NCBI GenBank assembly: GCA_963772645.1
Contig: CAVYYD010000015.1
Span: forward strand, 310,001 to 374,000
Direction of reading: 5' to 3'
Origin: DASSQJ01 sp963772645
GTDB lineage: Bacteria; Actinomycetota; Actinomycetes; Actinomycetales; Dermatophilaceae
DNA: 64,000 bases
Numbering within the stretch: the stretch's first letter is position 1; each line of letters starts with the position of its first letter. This document shows positions 51,913 to 60,559 of the stretch, one piece after another. The translations under genes and the position numbers were made by a program. The notes beneath the pieces were generated by a model, which saw nothing but the letters and a program-made list of their open reading frames with translations, searched no databases and was not told the origin of the DNA.

Positions 51913-52816
51913 GCGGGTGCGCCTGGGCGTAGGACCGCTTGAGGCGGTCGACGGAGATGTGCGTGTAGAGCTGCGTCGTGGCGAGCGAGGCGTGGCCCAG
52001 GAGCTCCTGGACCAGACGGATGTCCGCGCCACCCTCGAGCAGGTGGGTGGCTGCGCTGTGACGCAGCCCGTGCGGGCCGAGGTCGGGCGCGTCGGGCACG
52101 TGCTCGAGGAGCCGGTGGACGACCTCACGCACCTGGCGTTGGTCGGCCCGCCGGCCACGCCGCCCGAGGAGCAGGGCCGGGCCGCTGGCGGACGTCGCGA
52201 GCCGGGGCCGGCCCTCGACGAGCCAGGTGCGCACCGCGACCGCGGCCGGCACCCCGAACGGGACACGACGCTCCTTGTCGCCCTTGCCGACGACGCGCAG
52301 GACGAGGATGTCGAGGTCGACGTCGTCGACGTCGAGCCCGACGAGCTCGCCGACGCGGATTCCGGTGGCGTACAGCAGCTCGAGGGCTGCCCGGTCGCGC
52401 AGGTGCACCGGGTCGTCGTCGTCGGCCGCCACGGCGGCGACGACGAGCAGCGCGGTGGCGGAGCGTTGTGCCAGCACCGGGGGAAGGGTGTGGTGCCGCT
52501 TCGGCGCGGCGAGCCGAAGGGAGGGGTCGGTGGGGACCCGCCCGGTGCGCTCGCACCACCGGAAGAAGGTGCGCAGCGAGGCCGACGTTCGGGCCACGGT
52601 CGTGCGGGCCGCCCCGCCCCGGGCGAGGGTCCCGAGGCGCGCGCGCAGGTCGGCCAGGGTGACGGCCGCGAGGGTGCCGTCGTCCTCCACCCCGAGGTCG
52701 GCGAGGAACGCGCCGACGTCGCGCAGGTAGGCGCGCACGGTGTTCTCCGAGCGCCCTCGTTCGACGCGCAGGTGGCGCTCGAAGGCGGTGAGCGCCTCGA
52801 GCTGGGCGACGGTCAC
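51905..52816 (-). CDS. xerC: Tyrosine recombinase XerC
   Basis: XerC resolves chromosome dimers at dif with XerD. The 303-aa protein has an N-terminal SAM-like core-binding domain (about 5-95) and the catalytic domain with Arg in A-T-G-I-R-V-G-E-L, Lys in V-V-G-K-G-D-K-E-R, H-G-L-R-H-S-A-A-T-H, the later His in G-H-A-S-L-A-T-T and nucleophile Tyr in Q-L-Y-T-H. Placement between dprA and rpsB is the standard chromosomal one, so this is not a phage integrase. Confidence 0.95.
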   Translation of the reverse strand: MTVAQLEALTAFERHLRVERGRSENTVRAYLRDVGAFLADLGVEDDGTLAAVTLADLRARLGTLARGGAARTTVARTSASLRTFFRWCERTGRVPTDPSLRLAAPKRHHTLPPVLAQRSATALLVVAAVAADDDDPVHLRDRAALELLYATGIRVGELVGLDVDDVDLDILVLRVVGKGDKERRVPFGVPAAVAVRTWLVEGRPRLATSASGPALLLGRRGRRADQRQVREVVHRLLEHVPDAPDLGPHGLRHSAATHLLEGGADIRLVQELLGHASLATTQLYTHISVDRLKRSYAQAHPRA

Positions 52817-52895
52817 GGGGCCACGGTGTCATCACATGCGCCCCTCGCGCAACGGAACCGCCGCAGCTCACACCCGCCGCTCACGCTCGGATGCC

Positions 52896-54068
52896 TCAGC
52901 GGGCGCCCGACGGGGCCGTGCCGACCCGTGGCGCCGGGGCGCGCGGCCGCGGTGCCTTGCGCCAGCCGGCGCTGTCGCGGACGACCAGACCCACCGCCTC
53001 GAGCACCGCCAACGCGGGCACGAGGGACACCAGGGGGACCCCCGAGGCGACGGAGAGGGCCTCCGTGCTCGAGGGCCGGCGGACCGGCACGGCGGACCAC
53101 ACCCGGTATGCAGTGGGGTCGAGGTCGTCCTCGGGCGGCCGGCGAGCCGGCGCCAGGGCGTCAGGCGCGAGGCCCTCGCCGATCCGGCCGGCGAGCTCGG
53201 CCACCTCCGCCGCGTCGGTGACCAGGACCGCGCCGGTCTCCCGGACCAGGGCATGGCAGCCGGCCGACGTCGCACTCGTCACCGGCCCCGGGACCGCCGC
53301 CACCGGGAGGTGGTGCTCGCGGGCCTCCCGGGCCGTCGACAGCGAGCCCGACCGAAGGCCGGCCTCGACGACCACCGTCGCCCGGGCGAGCAGGGCGATG
53401 ACCCGGTTGCGCGCGAGGAAACGGGACCGGTACGGCATCGTGCCGACCGGCACCTCGCTGACCACGGCCCCGGTGCGGGCCACCGACTCGATGAGCGAAC
53501 GGTGCGCCCGGGGGTACGGCACGTCGGGGCCGCAGGCGAGGACGGCCACGGTCGGGCCGTCGACGGCGAGGGCGCCGCGGTGCGCTGCGGCGTCGATCCC
53601 GAAGGCGGCACCGCTGACGACGGTGAAGCCGCGCCCGGCCAGGCCCTCGCCCAGCTCTGCGGCCACCCGGAGCCCGTAGTCGCTCGCCGCGCGCGAGCCG
53701 ACGACCGCGACCGACCGCTCCGTGAAGTCCGCGAGCTCGGCGACGCCCCGGACGAAGAGGCAGTACGGCGGCGCGGCGTGCCGGTCGAGCGCGACCGGCC
53801 ACTGCGGGTCGCCGGGGACGACGACGCGGACGCCCTGGCGGTGCACGGCATGCACGAGCGCGTCGAGGTCGAGGCTCTGCAGCCGCACGGAGAGCTCGGG
53901 TGCGGACCGGTACCGGCCCTCGCGCAGCCGGGCCAGTGCCCCGACCGCACCGTGCTCCTCGAGGAGTCGCCCGAGCGGACCGCTCATCGGCTCGACCAGG
54001 TAGGCCCAGGCCACCCGCGCCCAGCGGTCGTCGCGCTCGAGCGGGCTGGGGGGCCGGCCGCCACTCAT
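52896..54068 (-). CDS. dprA: DNA-processing protein DprA
   Basis: DprA loads RecA on incoming single-stranded DNA in transformation. The 390-aa product has the Rossmann core with V-V-G-S-R-A-A-S-D-Y-G, V-V-S-G-A-A-F-G-I-D-A-A-A-H and the A-C-G-P-D-V-P-Y-P segment, and a C-terminal winged-helix (about 300-365). Start ATG 54066-54068 overlaps the comM stop. With comM upstream it forms the common comM-dprA pair; whether the host is naturally competent is unknown. Confidence 0.95.
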   Translation of the reverse strand: MSGGRPPSPLERDDRWARVAWAYLVEPMSGPLGRLLEEHGAVGALARLREGRYRSAPELSVRLQSLDLDALVHAVHRQGVRVVVPGDPQWPVALDRHAAPPYCLFVRGVAELADFTERSVAVVGSRAASDYGLRVAAELGEGLAGRGFTVVSGAAFGIDAAAHRGALAVDGPTVAVLACGPDVPYPRAHRSLIESVARTGAVVSEVPVGTMPYRSRFLARNRVIALLARATVVVEAGLRSGSLSTAREAREHHLPVAAVPGPVTSATSAGCHALVRETGAVLVTDAAEVAELAGRIGEGLAPDALAPARRPPEDDLDPTAYRVWSAVPVRRPSSTEALSVASGVPLVSLVPALAVLEAVGLVVRDSAGWRKAPRPRAPAPRVGTAPSGAR

Positions 54069-55627
54069 GCCGCCATCGCTTCGCCGCGGCGCAGGACCAG
54101 CCCGGTGGCGACATCGTCACGCGTGGGGACGACCCGCCCGGCGAGGTCGGCCGCGGACCACGCCACGCGAAGCACCCGGTCGTACCCGCGCAGGGTGAGC
54201 CGCCCGGCGTCCAGCGCCCGGTCGATGTCGACGGTGGCCGGGCCCGGGAGCCTGAACGGCGGCCGGCGCAGGACGTGCCCGGGCACGAGCCCGTTGACGG
54301 CCCACCCGCCGTCGGCACCCGACCATCGTTCACGCTGCACGTCACGGGCCGCGGCCACCCGTGCGGCGACCGCCGCACTGTCCTCGCCCACCTCGTCGCC
54401 GAACGCGGCGCGGCGGACCGGCGGGACGTGGACCTGCAGGTCGACGCGGTCCAGCAGCGGCCCCGACAGCCGCCCGGCGTAGGAGCGGATCTCGGCGACC
54501 GAGCACGTGCAGTCGAGGGCCTTGCCGTACGACCGCCCGCACGGGCACGGGTTGGCGGCGAGGACGAGGAGGAAGCGAGCCGGGTAGCGGACGGCGTGCC
54601 GGGCCCGGGCGATGACGACCTCCCCCGACTCCAGCGGCTGGCGCAGCACCTGGAGCACCGTCGAGCGGAACTCCGGGGCCTCGTCGAGGAAGAGCACGCC
54701 GTGGTGGGCCCGGGAGATGGCTCCCGGGAGCACCGAGCTGGAGCCTCCCCCGGCGAGGGCCGCGACGGAGGTGCTGTGGTGGGGTGCGACGAAGGGCGGG
54801 GTGAGGTCGAGGCTCGTGACGTCGCCGACACGCCCGGTGAGGGACCGGACCGCGTGCGTCTCGAGCGCCTCCTCGCGGGTGAGCGGCGGCAGGATCGTGA
54901 CCAACCGCTCGGCGAGCATCGTCTTCCCGACCCCCGGTGGACCGCTCATGAGGAGGTGGTGCGCCCCGGTGGCGGCGAGCTCGAGGGCGACCCGCGCCTC
55001 GGGCTGGCCCACGACGTCGGCGAGGTCGGGGCGGGGTCCGACCCGGCCGGTCCGGGCGTCGACGGACCCGGTGGTGGCCGGCGCGACGGGCAGGTCCGTG
55101 CCTCGTTCCGCGGCGGCATACCACCCCACGAGCTCACCGAGGCAGCGGGCGCCGTGGACGGTGACCTCGTCGACCAGCTGGGCCTCCTCGACGTTCTCCA
55201 CCGGCACCACGACGTGCCGCACTCCGCGGCGGGCCGCCTCGAGCACCGCGGGCAGCACCCCGCGGACCCCGCGCAGCCGGCCGTCGAGCGCGAGCTCGCC
55301 GAGGTGTGCGACCTCGGCCGCGAGCGGTGCCCGCACCACCCCCGCGGCGGCGAGCACCGCCACCGCGATGGGCAGGTCGAAGCCGGAGCCCCGCTTCGGG
55401 ATCGAGGCCGGGGAGAGGTTGACGGTGACCCGGTGCGGCGGCACCGGGGTGCCGCCGTGGGCCGCCGCGGCCCGGATGCGGTCGGGCGCCTGGGCGCAGG
55501 CCGCGTCGGGCAGCCCGCCGACCGAGAAGCTCGGCAGGCCCTGGCCGATGTGCGCCTCGACGTCGACGAGGGTGCCGTCCAGGCCGGTGAGCGCCACCGA
55601 GAGGGTGCGACCCAGCCCGAAGGTCAC
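54065..55627 (-). CDS. comM: ComM/YifB family Mg-chelatase-like AAA+ ATPase
   Basis: ComM is a hexameric helicase that promotes branch migration during transformation. The 520-aa protein has the N-terminal ChlI/Lon-like domain (about 1-170), the AAA+ core with Walker A G-P-P-G-V-G-K-T near residue 225 and Walker B V-L-F-L-D-E-A-P-E-F, a zinc-type C-P-C-G-R-S-Y-G-K-A-L-D-C-T-C cluster, and a C-terminal ChlI_C domain. GTG 55625-55627 overlaps the yraN stop (GTGA). Confidence 0.95.
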   Translation of the reverse strand: MTFGLGRTLSVALTGLDGTLVDVEAHIGQGLPSFSVGGLPDAACAQAPDRIRAAAAHGGTPVPPHRVTVNLSPASIPKRGSGFDLPIAVAVLAAAGVVRAPLAAEVAHLGELALDGRLRGVRGVLPAVLEAARRGVRHVVVPVENVEEAQLVDEVTVHGARCLGELVGWYAAAERGTDLPVAPATTGSVDARTGRVGPRPDLADVVGQPEARVALELAATGAHHLLMSGPPGVGKTMLAERLVTILPPLTREEALETHAVRSLTGRVGDVTSLDLTPPFVAPHHSTSVAALAGGGSSSVLPGAISRAHHGVLFLDEAPEFRSTVLQVLRQPLESGEVVIARARHAVRYPARFLLVLAANPCPCGRSYGKALDCTCSVAEIRSYAGRLSGPLLDRVDLQVHVPPVRRAAFGDEVGEDSAAVAARVAAARDVQRERWSGADGGWAVNGLVPGHVLRRPPFRLPGPATVDIDRALDAGRLTLRGYDRVLRVAWSAADLAGRVVPTRDDVATGLVLRRGEAMAA

Positions 55628-56010
55628 GAGCCGACCCCCACGACGTGCCGGACCACCGGCCGGCGCCCGCGCCGGCAGAGCACGCCGACGACGTCGATGC
55701 GCACCGGCCCCTGGTGCGGACCGTGCTCGCGCAGGTACGCCCAGGCCAGCCGCCGCAGACGGAGCGCCTTGCGGACCGTCACCGCCTCGACCGGCTCGCC
55801 GAACGCCGTGCCCCGGCGCGTCTTGACCTCGCAGACGACCAGGCACGGGCCGTCCCGGGCGACGATGTCGATCTCCCCGTGTTCGCACCGCCAGTTGCGC
55901 GCCAGCAGCGTCATCCCCCGCTCACGCAGGTAGCGCGCCGCGAGCTCCTCGCCGTACCGCCCGAGCGCCGTGCGCGGCGCCTCGGCATCCTGCTGCCCCG
56001 TCGACCTCAT
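55624..56010 (-). CDS. YraN/UPF0102 family nuclease-fold protein
   Basis: This 128-aa small protein has a PD-(D/E)xK-like core: G-E-I-D-I-V-A-R-D-G then V-V-C-E-V-K-T-R, complete with the catalytic Asp, Glu and Lys. Family members may act in DNA processing but no activity is settled. The order yraN-comM-dprA is widely conserved. ATG 56010 gives the family N-terminus; in-frame codons extend further upstream to 56097 but look non-homologous. Confidence 0.88.
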   Translation of the reverse strand: MRSTGQQDAEAPRTALGRYGEELAARYLRERGMTLLARNWRCEHGEIDIVARDGPCLVVCEVKTRRGTAFGEPVEAVTVRKALRLRRLAWAYLREHGPHQGPVRIDVVGVLCRRGRRPVVRHVVGVGS

Positions 56011-56130
56011 GCTGGCAGCCAACCGGTCGCACGCGGGCCGCGCCACGGCCGAGGCACCGGCTGTGGACGACGGCGGCCCCGCGGCGACCCTGTGCACGAG
56101 GCCCGCGCCGGGCCGGCCCGGTGAGCGGCT

Positions 56131-56445
56131 CTAGAAGCCGCCCTTGGGCAGCTCGAGGTCGTTCTTGGCCAGCTCCTCGACGTTGACGTCCTTGAACGTC
56201 ACGACCCGGACCGTCTTGGCGAACCGGGCCGGACGGTAGATGTCCCACACCCACGCATCGTGCATCGTGACGTCGAAGAACACCTCACCGGCGTCGCTGC
56301 GGACCTTGACGTCGACGCTGTTGCACAGGTAGAAGCGCCGCTCGGTCTCCACGACGTGGCTGAACAGGCCCACGACGTCGCGGTACTCGCGGTAGAGGGC
56401 GAGCTCCGCCTCACTCTCGTACTTCTCGAGGTCCTCCGAGCTCAT
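56131..56445 (-). CDS. DUF2469 family protein
   Basis: This is a conserved 104-aa actinobacterial protein, M-S-S-E-D-L-E-K-Y-E-S-E-A-E-L-A-L onward, with W-V-W-D-I-Y-R-P-A-R-F near residue 75. It has no known function. It almost always follows rnhB, as here: its ATG overlaps the rnhB stop (ATGA at 56442-56445), showing translational coupling. Soluble, acidic N-terminus. Confidence 0.93.
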   Translation of the reverse strand: MSSEDLEKYESEAELALYREYRDVVGLFSHVVETERRFYLCNSVDVKVRSDAGEVFFDVTMHDAWVWDIYRPARFAKTVRVVTFKDVNVEELAKNDLELPKGGF

Positions 56446-57218
56446 CGCTCTCCCACTCGTTCCAGGTCGGCCGGCTCGCGCGACGCGCCGTCCGCCGTCT
56501 GCGGCGCGGCCGCGTCGGCGGCCACGACGCCATCATCGTCCATCGTCCCGGGCAGCCGCCACGAGCGCCGGTGCCAGGTGCACGGCCCGAGCCGCCGCAG
56601 CGCGTCGAGGTGCTCAGGCGCGGCGTACCCCTTGTTGTCGACCCAGCCGTACTCGGTGACCTCCGCACCGAGCGCGACCATGAGCCGGTCGCGGGTCACC
56701 TTGGCCAGGACGCTCGCGGCCGCGACCGAGGAGCACCTGAGGTCCGCCTTGACCATCGTCGTGACCGGCGGGGTGGGGACGCCGCCCTCGTGGGCGAAGG
56801 CGAGCAGCCCGACGTCCTCGGGGGCGGTGAGCCAGTCGTGGTTGCCGTCGAGGATGACGAGGTCGGGCCGCACCCCGCACCCCGCGAGGGCCCGCATCCC
56901 CGCGAGCCGCAGCGCGGCGATGATGCCGACGGCGTCGATCTCGTCGGCGCTCGCGTGCCCGACGGCGTGGGCCAGGGCCCAGCGCTCGATCCGCGGCACG
57001 ATCCGCTCCCGTGCATGCGGCTGGAGGAGCTTGGAGTCGCGGACGCCGGGTGGGGCGCTGCGGCAGGACTCGTCGATGAGGACGACGCCGACGGTGACCG
57101 GGCCGGCGAGGGCACCGCGACCCACCTCGTCCATCCCCGCGAGGACACGGTGCCCGTCACGCTGGAGCGCCCGCTCCACCCGCAGGCTGGGCTTCCTCGA
57201 GGCGCCCGCCGGGCTCAC
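56442..57218 (-). CDS. rnhB: Ribonuclease HII
   Basis: RNase HII removes ribonucleotides from DNA and RNA primers. The 258-aa protein has the acidic tetrad elements: G-M-D-E-V-G-R-G-A-L-A-G-P near residue 35, D-S-K-L-L, the I-L-D-G-N segment, and K-A-D carboxylates, with the C-terminal G-Y-A-A-P-E-H region. About 35 residues of Ala/Asp-rich tail follow. GTG 57216-57218 overlaps the lepB stop. Confidence 0.96.
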   Translation of the reverse strand: MSPAGASRKPSLRVERALQRDGHRVLAGMDEVGRGALAGPVTVGVVLIDESCRSAPPGVRDSKLLQPHARERIVPRIERWALAHAVGHASADEIDAVGIIAALRLAGMRALAGCGVRPDLVILDGNHDWLTAPEDVGLLAFAHEGGVPTPPVTTMVKADLRCSSVAAASVLAKVTRDRLMVALGAEVTEYGWVDNKGYAAPEHLDALRRLGPCTWHRRSWRLPGTMDDDGVVAADAAAPQTADGASREPADLERVGER

Positions 57219-58530
57219 GAGCCACCCCCGGGATCGGGCACCCCGGCGAAGACCTGCGGGTAGTCCTGCAGCCACGAGAACCGGTCGAAGGGCCAGACGA
57301 CGGCGACCGCCCGCCCGGTCACGTCGGCGATCGGGACCGACCCCTGGGCGCCGGTACCGCGCGGGTCGTGGAAGCGGGAGTCCTCGCTGTCGGACCGGTG
57401 GTCGCCCATCACCCACACCTTTCCGGCGGGCACCGTGATGTCGAACTTCATCGTGCTCGGGACGTCACCGGCGTGGATGTACGGCTCCTCGACGGCGACG
57501 CCGTTGACGGTCAGGCGCGCCTCGGAGTCGCAGCACGTGACGTGGTCGCCCGGCAGCCCGATGACCCGCTTGATGAGGTGGTCCTCGGACTCGCTCGGGA
57601 GGAGGCCGACGAAGACGAGGACGTCGTGCGCGGCGCCCGCGACCCCGGAGCGCTGGGTGACGGGGACGCTGTCGAGCCAGCCGCCGGGGTCCTCGAAGAC
57701 GACGACGTCGCCGCGCTTGAGGTCGACCGGGCCGGGGGTCAGCTTGGAGACGACGACCCGGTCGCCGACGAGCAGGGTGTTCTCCATCGAGCCGGAGGGG
57801 ATGAAGAAGGCCTGGATGAGCCACGTCTTGACGACGAACGAGAGCACCATGGCCATGACGAGGACGAGGGCGACCTCCTTGACCGCGGCGCCGAGGAGCC
57901 CGACGACCCCCCTGGGCGGCTCGTCCCCGGTCGCCGGCTCCGCCTCGTCGGCAACCGGCGGGTCGACGTCGTCGGCGGACTCCGTCGTCGCGACGGGCGA
58001 GGCCGGCGGCGGGAGCCCGGGGGCGGGTGCGGGCCCGGGGGCCTGGAGCTCGCCCGGCACGGGGGCATCATCCTTTGCCGGGGGCGGGGTGGTCTGCGGC
58101 GCCGGTTCCACCGCGGGCACGGAGGTCTGCGCCGGTGCCGCCCCGGCGGCCGGCACCACCGTCGCGGGGGTCGTCGCCCGCTTCGCCGGAGCCTGGGGGG
58201 CGGCCGCGGCCTTCGTGGCCGCGGCCTTCGTGGCCGCGGTCTCTTCGTGGCCGCGGTCTTCTTCGTGGCCGCGGTCTTCTTCGTGGCCGCGGTCTTCTTC
58301 GTGGCCGCGGTCTTCTTCGTGGCCGCGGTCTTCTTGGTGGCCGCGGTCTTCTTGGTGGCCGCAGCCTTCTTCGCGGCCGGGGCCTCCTTCGCGGCGGCGG
58401 CCGGGGCTGTCTTGGCGCCCGGGGCCTTCTTGGCGGCCGGGACCTTCTTGGCGGTTGGCGTCTTCGCCGCCGATGTGGCCTTCGTCTCCCGCGCGGGCCG
58501 GCCCGGGGCGCGATCCTTCTCCTCGCTCAT
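57215..58530 (-). CDS. lepB: Signal peptidase I, long Lys/Ala-repeat N-terminus, frameshifted
   Basis: This is the active type I signal peptidase. The catalytic part has Ser in I-P-S-G-S-M-E-N near the membrane segment and the Lys in L-I-K-R-V-I-G-L-P-G-D-H, then G-D-H-R-S-D-S-E-D-S. The N-terminal half starts at ATG 58528-58530 (after GGAGG) with M-S-E-E-K-D-R-A-P-G and passes into Thr-Lys-Lys-Thr-Ala-Ala repeats, histone H1-like. Tail and catalytic part are in different frames: a repeat unit at 58236-58252 is 17 bp instead of 18, a 1-base loss. Corrected, the product would be 438 aa. As sequenced, translation from 58530 runs out of frame, and an internal start (GTG near 58159) would be needed for the enzyme. 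No slippery site was seen. Confidence 0.85.
58236..58360. repeat. 18-bp tandem repeat in the lepB 5' region with one short unit
   Basis: Six intact 18-bp units (58253-58360; four with CTTCTTCG, two with CTTCTTGG) encode T-K-K-T-A-A repeats. The neighbouring unit 58236-58252 lacks one base and shifts the frame. Repeat slippage here could switch the frame if real. Confidence 0.9.
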
Positions 58531-59039
58531 CCGGGACCTCCGTCGAGCACACCGAGGCGACCCAGCGGCCAGAAGCGGAAGCCGGCGACGCCGACGACAC
58601 GCGACACGGGCACGTCCCGGGCCTCCGGCTCGGCCACCGCCACCCGGCTGCCCCGAACGGCGGAGACCACCGCCAGCTCGTCCTGGGGCCCCATCCGCAC
58701 GCCCACGGCATCCGCGAGCGCACCGAGGGCCCGGCCGACGATCCCGTTCCCCGTGGGTGTGGCCCGGGCCGCGGTCACGGCGGCGGTTCCCGTGGTGTCG
58801 ACGACGACGAGGTCACCGGCCGACGGCCGGGCGAAGGCCTTCCACACGAGGAGCCGGTCGCCGGGCTCGACCGTGGGTGCGAGCGCGGCCGACGGGACGA
58901 CGTAGCTCTGCACGACCAGACCGCGCACCACCGCGGCGAGCAGGACGCCGACGACGAGGACGAGGACGACCCGGGGACGCCGCGACCCGGCGTCCTCCAC
59001 GGGGGTGGCGAGCGCCGGGTCGGCGTGGGTCCGTGCCAT
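58527..59039 (-). CDS. Signal peptidase I-like paralogue lacking the catalytic Ser and Lys
   Basis: This 170-aa membrane protein has one N-terminal helix (about 24-40) followed by V-V-P-S-A-A-L-A-P-T-V-E-P-G-D-R-L-L-V, clearly aligned with the signal-peptidase motif I-P-S-G-S-M-x-P-T. The catalytic Ser position is Ala52. In the second box, V-S-R-V-V-G replaces the I-K-R-V-I-G that carries the catalytic Lys (Ser146 here). It should therefore be inactive and may regulate or partner the adjacent LepB. It overlaps lepB (ATGA). Start ATG 59039; an in-frame GTG lies just upstream at 59042. Confidence 0.78.
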   Translation of the reverse strand: MARTHADPALATPVEDAGSRRPRVVLVLVVGVLLAAVVRGLVVQSYVVPSAALAPTVEPGDRLLVWKAFARPSAGDLVVVDTTGTAAVTAARATPTGNGIVGRALGALADAVGVRMGPQDELAVVSAVRGSRVAVAEPEARDVPVSRVVGVAGFRFWPLGRLGVLDGGPG

Positions 59040-59097
59040 CACCCGGGGAGCCTAGTCGGCGTTCCCGGGAGGCCGCGCACGGGCGCGGGGTCGATCC

Positions 59098-59457
59098 TCA
59101 GGAGTGCGCGGGGGTCTCGCGCTTCTCCTTGATCTTGGCGGCCTTGCCGCGCAGGTCACGCAGGTAGTACAGCTTCGCGCGGCGGACGTCACCGCGGGTG
59201 ACGACCTCGACCTTGTCGATGATCGGGGTGTGCAGCGGGAAGGTCCGCTCGACCCCGACACCGAAGGAGACCTTGCGGACGGTGAAGGTCTCGGTGACCC
59301 CACCGCCATGGCGACGGATGACGACGCCCTGGAAGACCTGGATACGGGAGCGGGCGCCCTCGACGACCTTGACGTGAACCCTGACGGTGTCGCCGGCCCG
59401 GAAGTCGGGGATGTCGCTCTTCATCGACACGCTGTCGAGCTCATCGAAACGGTGCAT
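59098..59457 (-). CDS. rplS: Ribosomal protein bL19
   Basis: 50S protein L19 sits at the 30S-50S interface. The 119-aa protein contains 'PDFRAGDTVRVHVKVVEGAR', V-F-Q-G-V-V-I-R-R, and the C-terminal D-V-R-R-A-K-L-Y-Y-L-R. Its length is normal. ATG 59455-59457 is chosen; an internal ATG about 12 codons on (M-K-S-D-I) is less supported by family length. Confidence 0.97.
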   Translation of the reverse strand: MHRFDELDSVSMKSDIPDFRAGDTVRVHVKVVEGARSRIQVFQGVVIRRHGGGVTETFTVRKVSFGVGVERTFPLHTPIIDKVEVVTRGDVRRAKLYYLRDLRGKAAKIKEKRETPAHS

Positions 59458-59676
59458 GACGGTTCGCTTTCTCGCGGGCTGCCACAGGCCATCCGCGCTG
59501 CTCGGTACTGCTCGGTGCTTCGGGGTGCGCCCACCGGGCCGCATGCCGTGGTCGGACCAAGGTCCGGGCACTCCCCCTGTGGCGGGGGCCGTTCGTCGGG
59601 GTGGCGCAGCGACCCAGTGTGCCAGAGGCGGCCCGGTGCCGCGAAATCCGTGGGGCGTGCCGCCTATCCTGCCCCG
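59458..59676. other. Leader region of rplS and divergent promoter region
   Basis: These 219 bp hold no gene. A short hairpin GCCCCCGCCACAGGGGG lies around 59575-59590. Known L19-leader RNA motifs were not recognised. Promoters for rplS and the divergent permease must lie here. Confidence 0.4.
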
Positions 59677-60435
59677 GTGACGATCGACCCCGGGATTCCC
59701 GTCGCCTTCGCCGTCGTCCTCCTCCTCGCCGTCACCGTCGCGATGTACGTCCTCGGTCGGCTTCCCCGACCGGGGTCGACCCTGTTCGCGGCGCTGCGCG
59801 CGGTGGTCCAGCTCGGGCTCGCCGCGGTCGTCATCGCCGGGGTCATCTCCTCGCTCCCCCTCTCGGTGGCGCTGCTCTGCCTCATGTTCGGCATCGCGGT
59901 GGTGACCACCGTCCGTCGGGTCGAGGCGCCTCGCGCCTGGCCGTGGGCGACGCTGGCCATGCTCACCGGCCTGCTGCCGGTGGTCGCGATCATCCTGCTG
60001 ACGCGCACCGTGCCCCCGACGGGTGCGGCCCTCGTGCCGGTCGTCGGAATCCTCGCGGGCAACACGATGAACGGCCACACCCTCGCCGGGCGACGCGCCT
60101 TCGCCGCGCTCCGGGAGGAGCACCCGCAGTACGAGGCCGCCCTCTCCCTCGGGCTGACCCGTGCGCAGGCCATCGACGAGATCGTCCACCGCCGGATCCC
60201 CGAGGCGCTGATCCCCGGGCTCGACCAGGTGCGCACCGCCGGCGTCGTCACCCTCCCCGGCGCGTTCATCGGCGTGCTCCTCGGCGGCGGCACCCCGGCG
60301 CAGGCCGCGGCCGCTCAGGTGCTCGTCCTCGTCGGCATCATGACCGCGCAGACGACGACGGCGGTCGTCGCCGAGCGGCTCATCGGGCAGGCCCTGCTGC
60401 TGCCCGAGGACCTCAAGGCCGCCCTCCGCCCCTGA
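59677..60435 (+). CDS. UPF0014/FetB-type ABC permease
   Basis: This 252-aa membrane protein has about seven helices in the YbbM/FetB (UPF0014) family. In E. coli FetAB is an iron exporter. Family marks are A-A-L-R-A-V-V-Q-L-G-L near residue 35, G-I-L-A-G-N-T-M-N-G and R-x-A-G-V-V-T-L-P-G-A-F-I-G-V-L-L-G-G. The FetA-like ATPase is not next to it, so the partner must be elsewhere. GTG 59677. It ends at a large inverted repeat. Confidence 0.88.
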   Translation: MTIDPGIPVAFAVVLLLAVTVAMYVLGRLPRPGSTLFAALRAVVQLGLAAVVIAGVISSLPLSVALLCLMFGIAVVTTVRRVEAPRAWPWATLAMLTGLLPVVAIILLTRTVPPTGAALVPVVGILAGNTMNGHTLAGRRAFAALREEHPQYEAALSLGLTRAQAIDEIVHRRIPEALIPGLDQVRTAGVVTLPGAFIGVLLGGGTPAQAAAAQVLVLVGIMTAQTTTAVVAERLIGQALLLPEDLKAALRP

Positions 60436-60443
60436 CCCGCCGC

Positions 60444-60532
60444 AACATTTTCTCCGGATGCCGGAACCTTCAGCCGGCGGCAGGAACGGTTGGCGTCGCC
60501 CGCTGACGGTTCCGGCATCCGGAGAGAATGTT
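60444..60532. terminator. Long inverted repeat between convergent genes
   Basis: Arms of about 31 bp (60444-60474 and 60502-60532, two mismatches) with a 27-base loop, starting AACATTTTCTCCGGATGCCG. It lies between the permease (ends 60435) and trmD (ends 60560) and is the best bidirectional terminator candidate in the window. It could alternatively be a mobile palindromic repeat. Confidence 0.65.
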
Positions 60533-60559
60533 CACGAGCCGGGCGGCGCCCCGAGGGGG

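Noticed and set aside
51905..52816. Tyrosine recombinase as sign of a prophage or integrative element
   Set aside because: The gene is XerC by sequence and lies in the standard dprA-xerC-rpsB neighbourhood; no phage genes or att repeats were seen.
58236..58252. Programmed ribosomal frameshift in lepB
   Set aside because: No slippery heptamer or following structure of the usual kind is visible; a one-base loss in a repeat explains it better.
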